DNA of 64,000 nucleotides from contig NZ_CP092364.2 in assembly GCF_022370755.2 (NCBI RefSeq), forward strand, positions 1,736,001 through 1,800,000, given 5' to 3'. The position numbers and the translations under genes are program-made. Position 1 is the first letter of the stretch, and each line of letters opens with the position of its first letter. This document shows, one piece after another, positions 40,253 through 47,966 of the stretch. The stretch comes from Mycolicibacterium goodii. Its GTDB lineage: Bacteria; Actinomycetota; Actinomycetes; Mycobacteriales; Mycobacteriaceae. Below the pieces are notes generated by a model. It was not told the DNA's origin, ran no database searches, and saw only the letters and a list, made by a program, of their open reading frames with translations.

Positions 40253-40624
40253 TCAGTCCCGGTCGCCGGGCTCAGATGCGGTCGCTATGACGCTGTCGAG
40301 AACATCACGCGAGGTGGAAAGTTCGCGGATCGCCTTGTCGAGCCGTTCGCGTTCCGAGTTCAGCACGGTGAGCAGCTGCGGCGTCGCCTGCGGGGATGGG
40401 CCTCCGTCGCCGTCGCGCATACACGGCAGCAGCGACGCGATTGTACGGCTGTTAATACCCGCGGCGTAGAGCTCCTGGATGTGGATCACCCGGTCGACCG
40501 CTGCTTCGGAGTACTCACGGTGACCGCTCGGGGTGCGATCGGAGACCAGAAGACCCTGCTGTTCGTAATAGCGTAGCGACCGCTCACTCACTCCGGTAAG
40601 ACGGGCCAGTTCACCGATTCGCAT
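40253..40624 (-). CDS. MerR family transcriptional regulator
   Basis: A 123-residue MerR-type regulator starting at ATG 40624 (MRIGELARLTGVSERSLRYY). The winged helix-turn-helix occupies residues 1-70 (including QQGLLVSDRTPSGHREY), followed by a dimerisation helix rich in LNSERERLDKAIREL. No metal-binding cysteine pattern is apparent, so the signal is probably organic. It is divergent from the polysaccharide-deacetylase-like gene, with a MerR-type operator between them. Confidence 0.88.
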   Translation of the reverse strand: MRIGELARLTGVSERSLRYYEQQGLLVSDRTPSGHREYSEAAVDRVIHIQELYAAGINSRTIASLLPCMRDGDGGPSPQATPQLLTVLNSERERLDKAIRELSTSRDVLDSVIATASEPGDRD

Positions 40625-40657
40625 ATGCCTTTTATACCGCCGGGTGCATGCCGACAC

Positions 40658-40695
40658 TTGACCCTGACACTGGTGTCAGCCCCTACCGTGCGGAC
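40658..40695 (+). promoter_or_regulatory. MerR-type promoter/operator of the deacetylase-like gene
   Basis: A -35 TTGACC (40658-40663) and a -10-like CTACCG (40683-40688) are 19 bases apart, the over-long spacing MerR activators correct. The spacer holds the perfect dyad CTGACAC-TG-GTGTCAG (40664-40679). The downstream ATG at 40696 falls about seven bases after the -10, so the transcript should be leaderless. The adjacent divergent merR gene fits as its controller. Confidence 0.72.
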
Positions 40696-41565
40696 ATGAC
40701 GTCCTCACGACCGCCCTTCGAATACAGTCCCATCACCGAACGTCCCGCGCTGCGCTGGCCGAACGAGGCCCGCGTGGCCGTGTACATCGGGTTGAACGTC
40801 GAGTACTTCCTCCTGGATCACCCCTCGACGAGCATCTGGCAGGGCACGGCAGACCTGCGCCCCGACGCGCTCAATCACGGCTGGCGCGAATACGGTGCGC
40901 GCGTGGGCATCTGGCGCACAATTGAAAGCCTCGACCGGCATGGGGTCCGGCCCAGTGTGCTGCTGAACTCCATGGTCGTCGACGAGTATCCGCAGATCGT
41001 CGCTGCCGGCGTGCAGCGTGACTGGGTATGGCTCGCCCACGGCCAGACCAACTCGATCCTGCACACCGGCCTGTCGGTCGATGACGAGCGGCGGGTGCTC
41101 GCCGAGATCACCGACACGATCACCGAGGCGACCGGTCGCCGGCCGCGCGGGTGGATGGGGCCGGGTCTGACCGAAACGCACCACACCCCGGAGCTGTTGG
41201 CCGAACTGAGCTTTCAGTACGTACTCGACTGGACGAATGATGACCAGCCCTACCCGCTGAGTGTGCCCGGCATACTCAGCGTGCCATACACCGTCGAACT
41301 CAACGATCTGCTGATCTTCAGCAAGGGGATCACCGGACCGGAGTTCGTGCAAATGGTCCGCGACCAGTACGAGCAATTGCACGCCGACTCTGCGACCAGC
41401 GGACGTGTACTGGCGCTCGCGCTACACCCGTTCGTGATCGGCCAACCGTTCCGGCACAAGTACCTCGATCAGGCGCTGAGTTTTCTGACCGCCCAACCGG
41501 ACGTGTGGCTGACCACCAGTGACGACATCGCCACCCACTACCGAACCCAAACCGCTATTGATTAA
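40696..41565 (+). CDS. polysaccharide deacetylase family protein (PuuE/allantoinase-like)
   Basis: A 289-residue NodB-homology protein. YIGLNVEYFLLDHPS replaces the first metal motif, SVLLNSMVVDEYPQIVAAGV, WLAHGQTNS, GWMGPGLTETHHTPELLAEL and YVLDWTNDDQPY follow the order of PuuE-like deacetylases/amidohydrolases. The usual TFDDG sequence is altered, so metal use and activity need testing; a C-N hydrolase on a small molecule is more likely than chitin deacetylation, as there is no signal peptide. Controlled by the divergent MerR promoter; the start at 40696 agrees with the leaderless promoter. Confidence 0.78.
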   Translation: MTSSRPPFEYSPITERPALRWPNEARVAVYIGLNVEYFLLDHPSTSIWQGTADLRPDALNHGWREYGARVGIWRTIESLDRHGVRPSVLLNSMVVDEYPQIVAAGVQRDWVWLAHGQTNSILHTGLSVDDERRVLAEITDTITEATGRRPRGWMGPGLTETHHTPELLAELSFQYVLDWTNDDQPYPLSVPGILSVPYTVELNDLLIFSKGITGPEFVQMVRDQYEQLHADSATSGRVLALALHPFVIGQPFRHKYLDQALSFLTAQPDVWLTTSDDIATHYRTQTAID

Positions 41566-41650
41566 TCACCGGCTGGCGGACCCTTGATGTCGGCACCGAG
41601 GACAGAGAAGCCGTCTCCTGTTTAGAGCGGCTGGCACGTGCCCCCGAGTT

Positions 41651-41681
41651 GGATGCTCCGTCGACATCCGACGGAGCATCC
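41651..41681. terminator. strong hairpin after the deacetylase-like gene
   Basis: A perfect 13-bp stem, GGATGCTCCGTCG (41651-41663) with CGACGGAGCATCC (41669-41681), and a five-base loop ACATC. It lies 85 bases after the deacetylase stop and just beyond the end of a doubtful leftward frame. No U tract follows, as is common in mycobacteria. Confidence 0.65.
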
Positions 41682-41706
41682 CCGGCGCCTCTGGCCTCTA
41701 GTCTGC

Positions 41707-41853
41707 CTAGCTCGCACTGAGTGCGTGCTGTTGTGACGACAGTGACTCGATGTAGGCGATGGTTTCGGATAGATCGATGACGTCGCCGTATTTCATGTGC
41801 ATGTCGAAAAGGCTGACCTTATGAGATTTGGCTGCGGTCGGCGCAACATTCAT
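41707..41853 (-). CDS. doubtful small hypothetical ORF (48 residues)
   Basis: A reverse-strand frame ends at 41707 and can start at ATG 41853. The peptide includes SLFDMHMKYGDVIDLSETIA and ends in a serine/glutamine-rich tail. The amino acid mix looks protein-like, but I recognise no family and see no good ribosome site. It could equally be the tail of a decayed gene. It lies between the hairpin and the histidine phosphatase fragment. Confidence 0.25.
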   Translation of the reverse strand: MNVAPTAAKSHKVSLFDMHMKYGDVIDLSETIAYIESLSSQQHALSAS

Positions 41854-41868
41854 GCGGCACGATGACAT

Positions 41869-42537
41869 GTGCGTCATGGTCAAGCATCGCGCCAGGCCTA
41901 CGGGGCGCGCGGCGGGGACCATACCCACGGTGGGCTCACCGATTTGGGCCGCGATCAAGCGCGTGCCACAGGCGCACTGATGGCCAAAAGGGCGTCGGTT
42001 CTGACCGCGGCCGTCTCAGGAACGCTGAGGCGCCAACAAGAAACGCTCGAACTCATCCTCGAGTCATTCGAAACGAAGCCGACACCCGTCAGCGATGCCC
42101 GGTGGAACGAATATGACCTTGACGCCATTCTTGGTGGAACAGGCGTCGCATCGCAGACCCAAGGCCATGATCCCGATCTGCAGCGCCTCGTCGATGATGG
42201 GCTGACCAACTGGATTTCGGGCGGCTCAGTTGGCGGCGAAACGTATGCCGACTTCCGCGCACGTTGTGTAGAAGCGTTGAACGACATCCACCTGTACGCC
42301 GGCAGCGGCCAGACCGCACTGGTAGTGGCCTCTGCCGGCAGCATCATGAGCGTCGTTGCACATCTCTGGAAGTGCCCTTCGGCGAGCTGGATCGCGATGT
42401 CTCGCACAGTGGCCAATGCGTCCGTGACAAAGCTGGTGGTGGGCCGCACTCGAACATCGGTGTGGTCACTCAACGAACACGCGCACCTCGACCAGTTCGA
42501 CGCAACAGGCCGGCGCTCACTGCTCACCCTGCGTTAA
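41869..42537 (+). CDS. histidine phosphatase family protein, N-terminally short
   Basis: A 222-residue frame with RHGQAS at residues 2-7, the phosphatase catalytic motif. Further family features are GLTDLGRDQARATG, AVSGTLRRQQETLE and VVASAGSIMSVVAHLW (second active-site part, with S in place of the usual H-G). Normal members have 6-8 residues forming a beta strand before the RHG; here a TGA lies just two codons before the GTG start, so the first strand is missing. With the altered second motif, it may be inactive or a recent pseudogene. Confidence 0.6.
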   Translation: MRHGQASRQAYGARGGDHTHGGLTDLGRDQARATGALMAKRASVLTAAVSGTLRRQQETLELILESFETKPTPVSDARWNEYDLDAILGGTGVASQTQGHDPDLQRLVDDGLTNWISGGSVGGETYADFRARCVEALNDIHLYAGSGQTALVVASAGSIMSVVAHLWKCPSASWIAMSRTVANASVTKLVVGRTRTSVWSLNEHAHLDQFDATGRRSLLTLR

Positions 42538-42551
42538 TAACCATCGCGCTC

Positions 42552-42657
42552 AATATGAGACGAGATTGGGACTGATCTTGTATGTCACTTGCTGGAATTC
42601 TGAGGAGAAGCGCAGGTCAGTCGACGGTCATATGACATCGAAACCGGGTACCTACAA
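42552..42657 (+). repeat. ~106-bp interspersed direct repeat, copy B
   Basis: Second copy, same orientation as 40133-40238, with shared blocks TGGGACTGATCTTG (42566-42580 region) and GACATCGAAAC...GGGTACCTACA at the right end. The two copies flank a 2.3-kb segment with the MerR, deacetylase and histidine phosphatase genes. It ends 82 bases before the ABC-F gene. Confidence 0.65.
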
Positions 42658-42739
42658 CCCTTCTGTGAAATCCCAGTTCGGCAGGCCGACGCAGTCGTTG
42701 TCGCGAAAATCAGTTTGCGGTGGCTCATAGGGTTGTTGT

Positions 42740-44410
42740 GTGGCACATCTCGACGTATCAAGGATCAGCTACGGCCTACCGGACGGCCGTCCGCTGCTCA
42801 ACAACGTCTCGCTGCGCGTCGGCGATGGGGAGCGCGTGGCACTGATCGGCGCCAATGGTGCGGGCAAGTCGACTCTGTTGAGGATTGTGCTCGGGGAGAT
42901 CGAACCTGACGAGGGCTCGATCGCCCGCACCGGAGGCATCGGGGTGATGCGACAGTTCATCGAAGGTGATACCGTCCGCGACCTGCTCCTGAGTGTCGCC
43001 CCACCGCCGGTGGTCGACGCCGCGAGAAGAGTCGATCGCGCCGAGCGCAGCATGCTTGAGTCGGCTACCGAACGCTCGCAGATGAAGTATGCGAATGCGC
43101 TGGCGGCATGGGGAGAAGCCGGTGGCTATGAGATCGAAGTGTTCTGGGACGTCTGCACCGACGCGGCGCTTGGCATCCCGTACGACCGGGCAGCATCTCG
43201 TCCGGTGGAGACTTTGTCCGGCGGTGAGCAGAAGCGCCTCGTGCTTGAGGCCTTGCTGCGTGGTACCGATGGGCTCCTCATCCTCGACGAACCGGACAAC
43301 TTCCTCGATGTGCCAGGCAAGCGCTGGCTCGAGGACCGCCTGCGGGAGTCCGACAAAAGCGTCCTCTTCGTGAGCCACGACCGTGAGCTTCTGGCACGCT
43401 CGGCGACGGCCGTCGTCACACTGGAGCTCGGTGCTGCGGGAAGCACCGCATGGACCCACTCGGGTAGCTTCGAGACCTATCACGCGGCTCGTGAAGCCCG
43501 CTTCGAGCGGCTCGACGAGTTGCGCCGCCGCTGGGACGAAGAACACGCGAAGCTCAAGGCCCTGGTGTTGATGTACAAGCAGAAGGCAGCCAACAACGAC
43601 GGGATGGCATCTCGGTATCAGGCTGCCAAGACACGTCTCCAGCGCTTCGAGACAGCGGGACCTCCGCACGAACTCCCGCGGGAGCAGCGATTCCAGATGC
43701 GCCTCGCCGGCGGGCGAACCGGCAAGCGAGCGGTGGTGTGCGACCAGTTGGAGCTCGTGGGCCTTATGTTCCCGTTCGACGCCGAGGCCTGGTACGGCGA
43801 CCGAATAGCTGTTCTCGGGGCCAACGGATCCGGCAAATCGCACTTCCTTCGGCTTTTGGCGGCCGGCGGGACCGACCCAGAACCCGAGCACGAGCCCGCT
43901 GGTGACCTTCCGATCGAGCCCGTGGAGTTCGAGGGCCACGCCAGACTCGGCGCTAGAGTCCGGCCAGGGTGGTTCGCACAGACCCAGCGTCGACCCGATC
44001 TGGCCGGCCGGACCCTTCTGGAGGTGCTGCACCATGGAGACGGTCGCAGAGACGGGCTCGACCGTGAGTCGGCCACACGTGCGCTCGCACGCTATGAGCT
44101 CGCTCATGCTGCGGAGCAAGTCTTCGACTCTCTGTCCGGCGGGCAGCAGGCGCGATTTCAGATCTTGCTGCTCGAGCTCGGTGGTGCCACTTTGCTTCTG
44201 CTCGACGAGCCCACCGACCACCTAGATCTGGAATCAGCGGAGGCATTGCAGCAGGCGATCGCCGCATTCAAGGGCACTGTCATAGCCGTGACGCACGATC
44301 GCTGGTTCGCCCGTGACTTCGACCGATTCTGGATCTTCCAGGAAGACGGGGAAGTCGTCGAATCGGCAGTGCCGGTGTGGGACGAAGGCCGCGTTGTCCG
44401 TCCGAGGTGA
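42740..44410 (+). CDS. ABC-F family ATP-binding protein
   Basis: A 556-residue soluble protein with two ABC ATPase domains and no membrane segments. Domain 1: Walker A GANGAGKST (about 37-45), signature LSGGEQKR, Walker B LLILDEPDNFLD. Linker helices near 240-300 (RRRWDEEHAKLKALVLMYKQ). Domain 2: GANGSGKSH (serine to histidine after GKS is unusual), LSGGQQAR, LLLLDEPTDHLD. ABC-F proteins act on ribosomes and some give antibiotic resistance by target protection. Starts with GTG at 42740. The convergent neighbour is an aminoglycoside-phosphotransferase-like gene, so an antibiotic-related role is possible but unproven. Confidence 0.88.
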   Translation: MAHLDVSRISYGLPDGRPLLNNVSLRVGDGERVALIGANGAGKSTLLRIVLGEIEPDEGSIARTGGIGVMRQFIEGDTVRDLLLSVAPPPVVDAARRVDRAERSMLESATERSQMKYANALAAWGEAGGYEIEVFWDVCTDAALGIPYDRAASRPVETLSGGEQKRLVLEALLRGTDGLLILDEPDNFLDVPGKRWLEDRLRESDKSVLFVSHDRELLARSATAVVTLELGAAGSTAWTHSGSFETYHAAREARFERLDELRRRWDEEHAKLKALVLMYKQKAANNDGMASRYQAAKTRLQRFETAGPPHELPREQRFQMRLAGGRTGKRAVVCDQLELVGLMFPFDAEAWYGDRIAVLGANGSGKSHFLRLLAAGGTDPEPEHEPAGDLPIEPVEFEGHARLGARVRPGWFAQTQRRPDLAGRTLLEVLHHGDGRRDGLDRESATRALARYELAHAAEQVFDSLSGGQQARFQILLLELGGATLLLLDEPTDHLDLESAEALQQAIAAFKGTVIAVTHDRWFARDFDRFWIFQEDGEVVESAVPVWDEGRVVRPR

Positions 44411-44521
44411 TCACGTCGCCAGCCGCTGTTTGCGCGAATTAGCCACCGCCGATCGGGTCCCCGTCGCATGGCTCCCGAGGCGGGCCTACCAGCATGATCG
44501 CCAGGCGTGGTGGCGGCCGGT

Positions 44522-45415
44522 TCAAGGTGACTCAGCGCAGATGCGGTGCAGGGTTCGGCGGCCGACTTGGCTGAATTGCGGGTTGCTGTTGACGTAGTAC
44601 CAGACCGCGCCCATAGCCTGCTGAAACGCCCAGGCCTTTCCGCGTTCCCATTCGGCGTCACCAACGTCGAGGCATTCCCGCATTACTCGCCGTGGTTCAC
44701 GGTCTAGTAGGTGCCAAGCGCTGACCAGGTCCAAGGCCGGGTCTGCTGCAGCGAGTCCACCAACGTCGAGAACACCGGCCAAGCGGCCGTTGTGCACCAG
44801 AAGGTTGCCGGGGAGCAGATCGCCGTGGTTCATCACATCAGGACTGTCTCCGCGGGGTAGCGCGCGCATGGTTTCCCAGATGCGGCGAAGGACGGCGACA
44901 TTCAACAGTCCGTCACTGCGCGTGAGGCATTCTTGGATCCACTCATCGTGGGCCGCGAGTACGCCGCCGCGTCCGTACCCGCTGTAGCGTCGTCCGTGAG
45001 TGTCGATATGGCGCACGTCAGTGATGAATTCTGCCAATTCCGTGGCAAATACGACTGACTCACCGGGATCCCTTTCGATCGCTACTGTGCCGTCAAGCCA
45101 CGTTTGGATCAGCCACGGCATTGGATAGCCCCGGCCGGGCGCACCGATCGCCAGGGGCTCCGGGGTCGGGAATCGGGTGCAGCCCGCAATTTCGCGGGCC
45201 GCGTCGGCCTCCATCCGCAGTTCGCACGATACTGATTCGACGTCACCGATCTGCAGGCGAAACCGCGCCGCCAGCCGGTCTCCGATACGGAAGATCGCGT
45301 GCACCGTGCCGCTGGAGGAGACCCGGTGCACTCGAAGATCGCGCCATTGAGGAAACTGTTCCTCGATCAACGCACGCACTGTCCTGGCAGTGATCGCCAA
45401 CTGGCCGGCGTGCAT
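44522..45415 (-). CDS. aminoglycoside phosphotransferase (APH) family protein
   Basis: A 297-residue kinase-fold protein. The catalytic loop VMNHGDLLPGNLLVHNG contains HGDLxxxN, and VLDVGGLAAADPALDLVSAW replaces the usual D-F/W-G metal motif by DVGG. An N-terminal nucleotide lobe contains RVSSSGTVHAIFRIGDRLAARF. This pattern is close to macrolide 2'-phosphotransferase-like and choline-kinase-like APH proteins found as uncharacterised genes in mycobacteria. Start ATG 45415. It converges with the ABC-F gene. Confidence 0.82.
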   Translation of the reverse strand: MHAGQLAITARTVRALIEEQFPQWRDLRVHRVSSSGTVHAIFRIGDRLAARFRLQIGDVESVSCELRMEADAAREIAGCTRFPTPEPLAIGAPGRGYPMPWLIQTWLDGTVAIERDPGESVVFATELAEFITDVRHIDTHGRRYSGYGRGGVLAAHDEWIQECLTRSDGLLNVAVLRRIWETMRALPRGDSPDVMNHGDLLPGNLLVHNGRLAGVLDVGGLAAADPALDLVSAWHLLDREPRRVMRECLDVGDAEWERGKAWAFQQAMGAVWYYVNSNPQFSQVGRRTLHRICAESP

Positions 45416-45534
45416 GTTCACCAGCGAAGGCTTGCAGGCCACGGGCTGTCGCCGCAAACGAATATCGACTCGCCCCAAGCATCTTGGGTCTGGCCGAGAT
45501 TGCGGACCGTTGCCGCGGCGAGCGGGGTGCCAAG

Positions 45535-46548
45535 ATGGGTGCCATGGACCGCATGGGCGCCGGATCTGTGATCGCGTGGCTGCTGGATTCCGATCCGGCA
45601 TTGCGCTGGCAAGTTCAGCGTGATCTCGTGGGCGAACCGCCCGAGGTCTGGAAAGCAACGCGGGCGCGGACCGCGACCGAAGGTTTCTGCGCGGCCCTGC
45701 TTGGGTGCCAGGATCCGGATGGCCAATGGGCAGGGGGTGCGTACTTCCCAGCAGACTTCGATTTCGACGGTCCCGAGGCTGCACAAGGCGCCGGTCAGCC
45801 CTGGACGGCCACGACGTGGACGCTCAACTCGCTGCGGGAATGGGGTCTTGACGCGAGCATCTTGCACGGGCGCCGCACCGTCGAGCTCCTCGCGGCGAAC
45901 TCCCGCTGGGAGTACGAGGACCTGCCCTACTGGAGCGGCGAAGTGGACTGCTGCATCAACGCCTGGACGGTCGCCAACGGTGTGTGGCTCGGTGCGGACA
46001 TCACCTCGATCGTCGACTGGTTCGTCGAACATCAGATGTCCGAAGGCGGCTGGAACTGCGACTGGGTAGAGGGCTCGACGAGATCGTCATTCCACTCGAC
46101 CCTCAATTCCCTGAAGGGCTTGCTCGCCTACGACGCGGCGACCGGTGGCACCGATGAGACCCACGCCGCTCGGCGCTGCGCGCAGGAATATCTGTTGCAA
46201 CGTGGGCTTTTTCGCCGCCTGTCGACGGGCGAGCCGGTAGCTCCGTGGGTGAACCGGTTCGCCTATCCGTTCCGCTGGTCCTACAACGTCCTCAACGCAG
46301 CTGACTACTTTCGCCAGGCCGCACTGGTTGACCAGGCGCCCCCGGACCCACGCATGGCCGACGCGATCGAACTCATCCGTACTGCCCGGCAGCCGGATGG
46401 CACATGGCTGCAGGGTGATCGGCATCCCGGGCGAGTGTGGTTCGAAGTCGACGTACCGGCGGGCCAGCCCTCCAAGTGGCTGACATTATTCGGGACACGA
46501 GTGCTGCAGTGGTGGGATTCGCACGTTTCCCCAGGGAATACCGATTGA
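45535..46548 (+). CDS. squalene-cyclase-like alpha/alpha-toroid protein
   Basis: A 337-residue protein with repeated Q/G-W motifs such as GCQDPDGQWAGG, MSEGGWNCDW and ARQPDGTW, spaced as in the alpha6 barrels of terpene cyclases and prenyltransferase beta subunits. It starts LLDSDPALRWQVQRDL, a common opening in this uncharacterised group. The catalytic DxDD of squalene-hopene cyclases is not seen, so cyclase activity is unlikely. The start may be ATG 45535 or 45544. Function unknown. Confidence 0.7.
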   Translation: MGAMDRMGAGSVIAWLLDSDPALRWQVQRDLVGEPPEVWKATRARTATEGFCAALLGCQDPDGQWAGGAYFPADFDFDGPEAAQGAGQPWTATTWTLNSLREWGLDASILHGRRTVELLAANSRWEYEDLPYWSGEVDCCINAWTVANGVWLGADITSIVDWFVEHQMSEGGWNCDWVEGSTRSSFHSTLNSLKGLLAYDAATGGTDETHAARRCAQEYLLQRGLFRRLSTGEPVAPWVNRFAYPFRWSYNVLNAADYFRQAALVDQAPPDPRMADAIELIRTARQPDGTWLQGDRHPGRVWFEVDVPAGQPSKWLTLFGTRVLQWWDSHVSPGNTD

Positions 46549-46673
46549 CCGCCCGGTGGCCACATGTGTGCAATCGGTGGCGAGGTTTGTCGTCGAGCAG
46601 TCGGCGGACGCCGGTGGTTTGCCGGAACCGGAAACTCCGTTCAGCAGCATCACTTGCCCATGCGGGTGCGGAC

Positions 46674-47287
46674 TCAGACCTGTGTCGGGCTCGCTTCAGC
46701 TGGTTGCCAGTGCTGTTGGGCGGCCTGGACCGTTTGTTGGAGCAGTACAGCGATGGTGGTTGGTCCCACACCCCCGGGTACGGGCGTGATGAGACGGGCT
46801 CGGTCGGCGGCGGCCGTATATTCGACGTCGCCGATGTTCCCCGGGTTGTAGCCGGCGTCGATGACCACGGCTTGGGGTTGATCCAGTGGCCGTTGACCAG
46901 GTCTGGTCGGCCGACCGCGGCGATGACGACGTCGGCGCTGGCTACCGTCTGGGGCAGGTTTGCGGTTCGTGAGTGGCAGTAGGTGACGGTGGCGTCGCGG
47001 GCGAGGAGCAGCATACCGACGGGTTTGCCCAGGATGGGGCTGCGGTCGATGACGCCACCGGTGGTTCGCGCGGTCGGGACGTGGTGGCTGCGGGATTCGA
47101 GGCCGGTGCTGCGACAGCGATTTGCTTTCATGCGTACGTAGGTGTGCGAAGCGGGATCGTCACCGACCAAAACCGTTGCCAAACACGGTTTACGGCCGCT
47201 GATGGTATGGAAGTTCGCGGCCTCTTCGCGGGTTTGGTCGAGTATGGCTTGGGCGACACGGGTGCCGTCGATGATCTCTGCGGGCAC
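46674..47287 (-). pseudogene. folD: disrupted folD (methylenetetrahydrofolate dehydrogenase/cyclohydrolase)
   Basis: The reverse strand begins well: GTG at 47287 with AGGAGG (47299-47294) before it, then PAEIIDGTRVAQAILD and [16 protein letters not shown] with the catalytic lysine region. The middle of the enzyme (about 80 residues) is missing: the frame jumps directly to [11 protein letters not shown] and [10 protein letters not shown]. After VNGHWINP the frame shifts; the C-terminus [11 protein letters not shown]...[17 protein letters not shown] continues in another frame and ends at 46674. Two independent lesions mean the gene is dead; presumably an intact folD exists elsewhere. Confidence 0.9.
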
Positions 47288-47445
47288 GGGGTTCCTCCTC
47301 ATGAGGAGGAGCACCCAGGCGGTCGATGCGTCCGAACGTTGCTTCCCGGTGGTGTCCCACCTGCGCCAGTCGCCAGGACACCACTGTAGCCGCTGCGGAG
47401 TGCACGACCGTTCCAAGGATCAGCGGCGCAGCGGAATTGCATTAC

Positions 47446-47471
47446 CAGTGTCGTCAAAGATGACGACACTG
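47446..47471. promoter_or_regulatory. perfect inverted repeat upstream of the folD remnant
   Basis: CAGTGTCGTC (47446-47455) and GACGACACTG (47462-47471) form a perfect 10-bp dyad around AAAGAT. It lies between the start of the dead folD and the end of ridA in a 305-base gap (47288-47592) that otherwise shows nothing. It could be the terminator for the leftward ridA message or an old operator of folD. Confidence 0.45.
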
Positions 47472-47592
47472 AGCCTCATGGTGAGCCCATGTTTTCTGGG
47501 ATAGTCGTCAGCGCGATGTCCCGGTCTGAGGCAGCAGCGATCTCCCAGATGCCCGGCAGCATCGACGGGTTAGCGTCCTTCGGCGAGGGGTG

Positions 47593-47937
47593 TCACCTTG
47601 GCCTGACGGCGATGGCCTCGATTTCGAAAAGCAGCTCAGGGCGGACCATTCCCGCGACGATGGTGGAACGTGCGGGATATGGTGGCGCGAAGTAGCTCGC
47701 GTAGATCTCGTTCATCTCTGCGAAATCGGAGTGGCGGGTCAGGAACACCGTGGTCTTCACCACCGAGGTCAACGAGGTGCCTGCGTCCTCGAGCCGGTCA
47801 CGCAGGTTCTCGATCGCGATTATCGCTTGGGCTGCGAACTCACTGGGGATGTGTCCCTGTGCGTCGCGTCCTATCTGACCGGAGGTGAAGATCCACCCAT
47901 CGTGAGTTCGGTGGTGGCTCAATGGTATTGCGCTCAT
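47593..47937 (-). CDS. RidA family enamine/imine deaminase
   Basis: A 114-residue RidA (YjgF/YER057c) protein starting at ATG 47937, with AAGGAC before it. TSGQIGRD, AAQAIIAIENLRDRLEDAG and the PPYPARSTIVAG stretch with the carboxylate-binding arginine are conserved. Such proteins hydrolyse reactive 2-imino acids released by PLP enzymes or amino acid oxidases to 2-oxo acids. It lies 29 bases after the DAO-family oxidase and in one operon with it and a PLP enzyme, a very natural partner set. Confidence 0.9.
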   Translation of the reverse strand: MSAIPLSHHRTHDGWIFTSGQIGRDAQGHIPSEFAAQAIIAIENLRDRLEDAGTSLTSVVKTTVFLTRHSDFAEMNEIYASYFAPPYPARSTIVAGMVRPELLFEIEAIAVRPR

Positions 47938-47966
47938 GTGTCCTTCATGAAGTTGGGGGCGAGCTG

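Noticed and set aside
40696..41565. Secreted chitin/peptidoglycan deacetylase
   Set aside because: No signal peptide and an altered first metal motif; a cytosolic PuuE-like hydrolase fits better.
41707..41958. GMC oxidoreductase tail suggested by HMSSCRM on the reverse strand
   Set aside because: The resemblance to the HxxGxCRMG motif is short and the following residues do not match, so no pseudogene was called.
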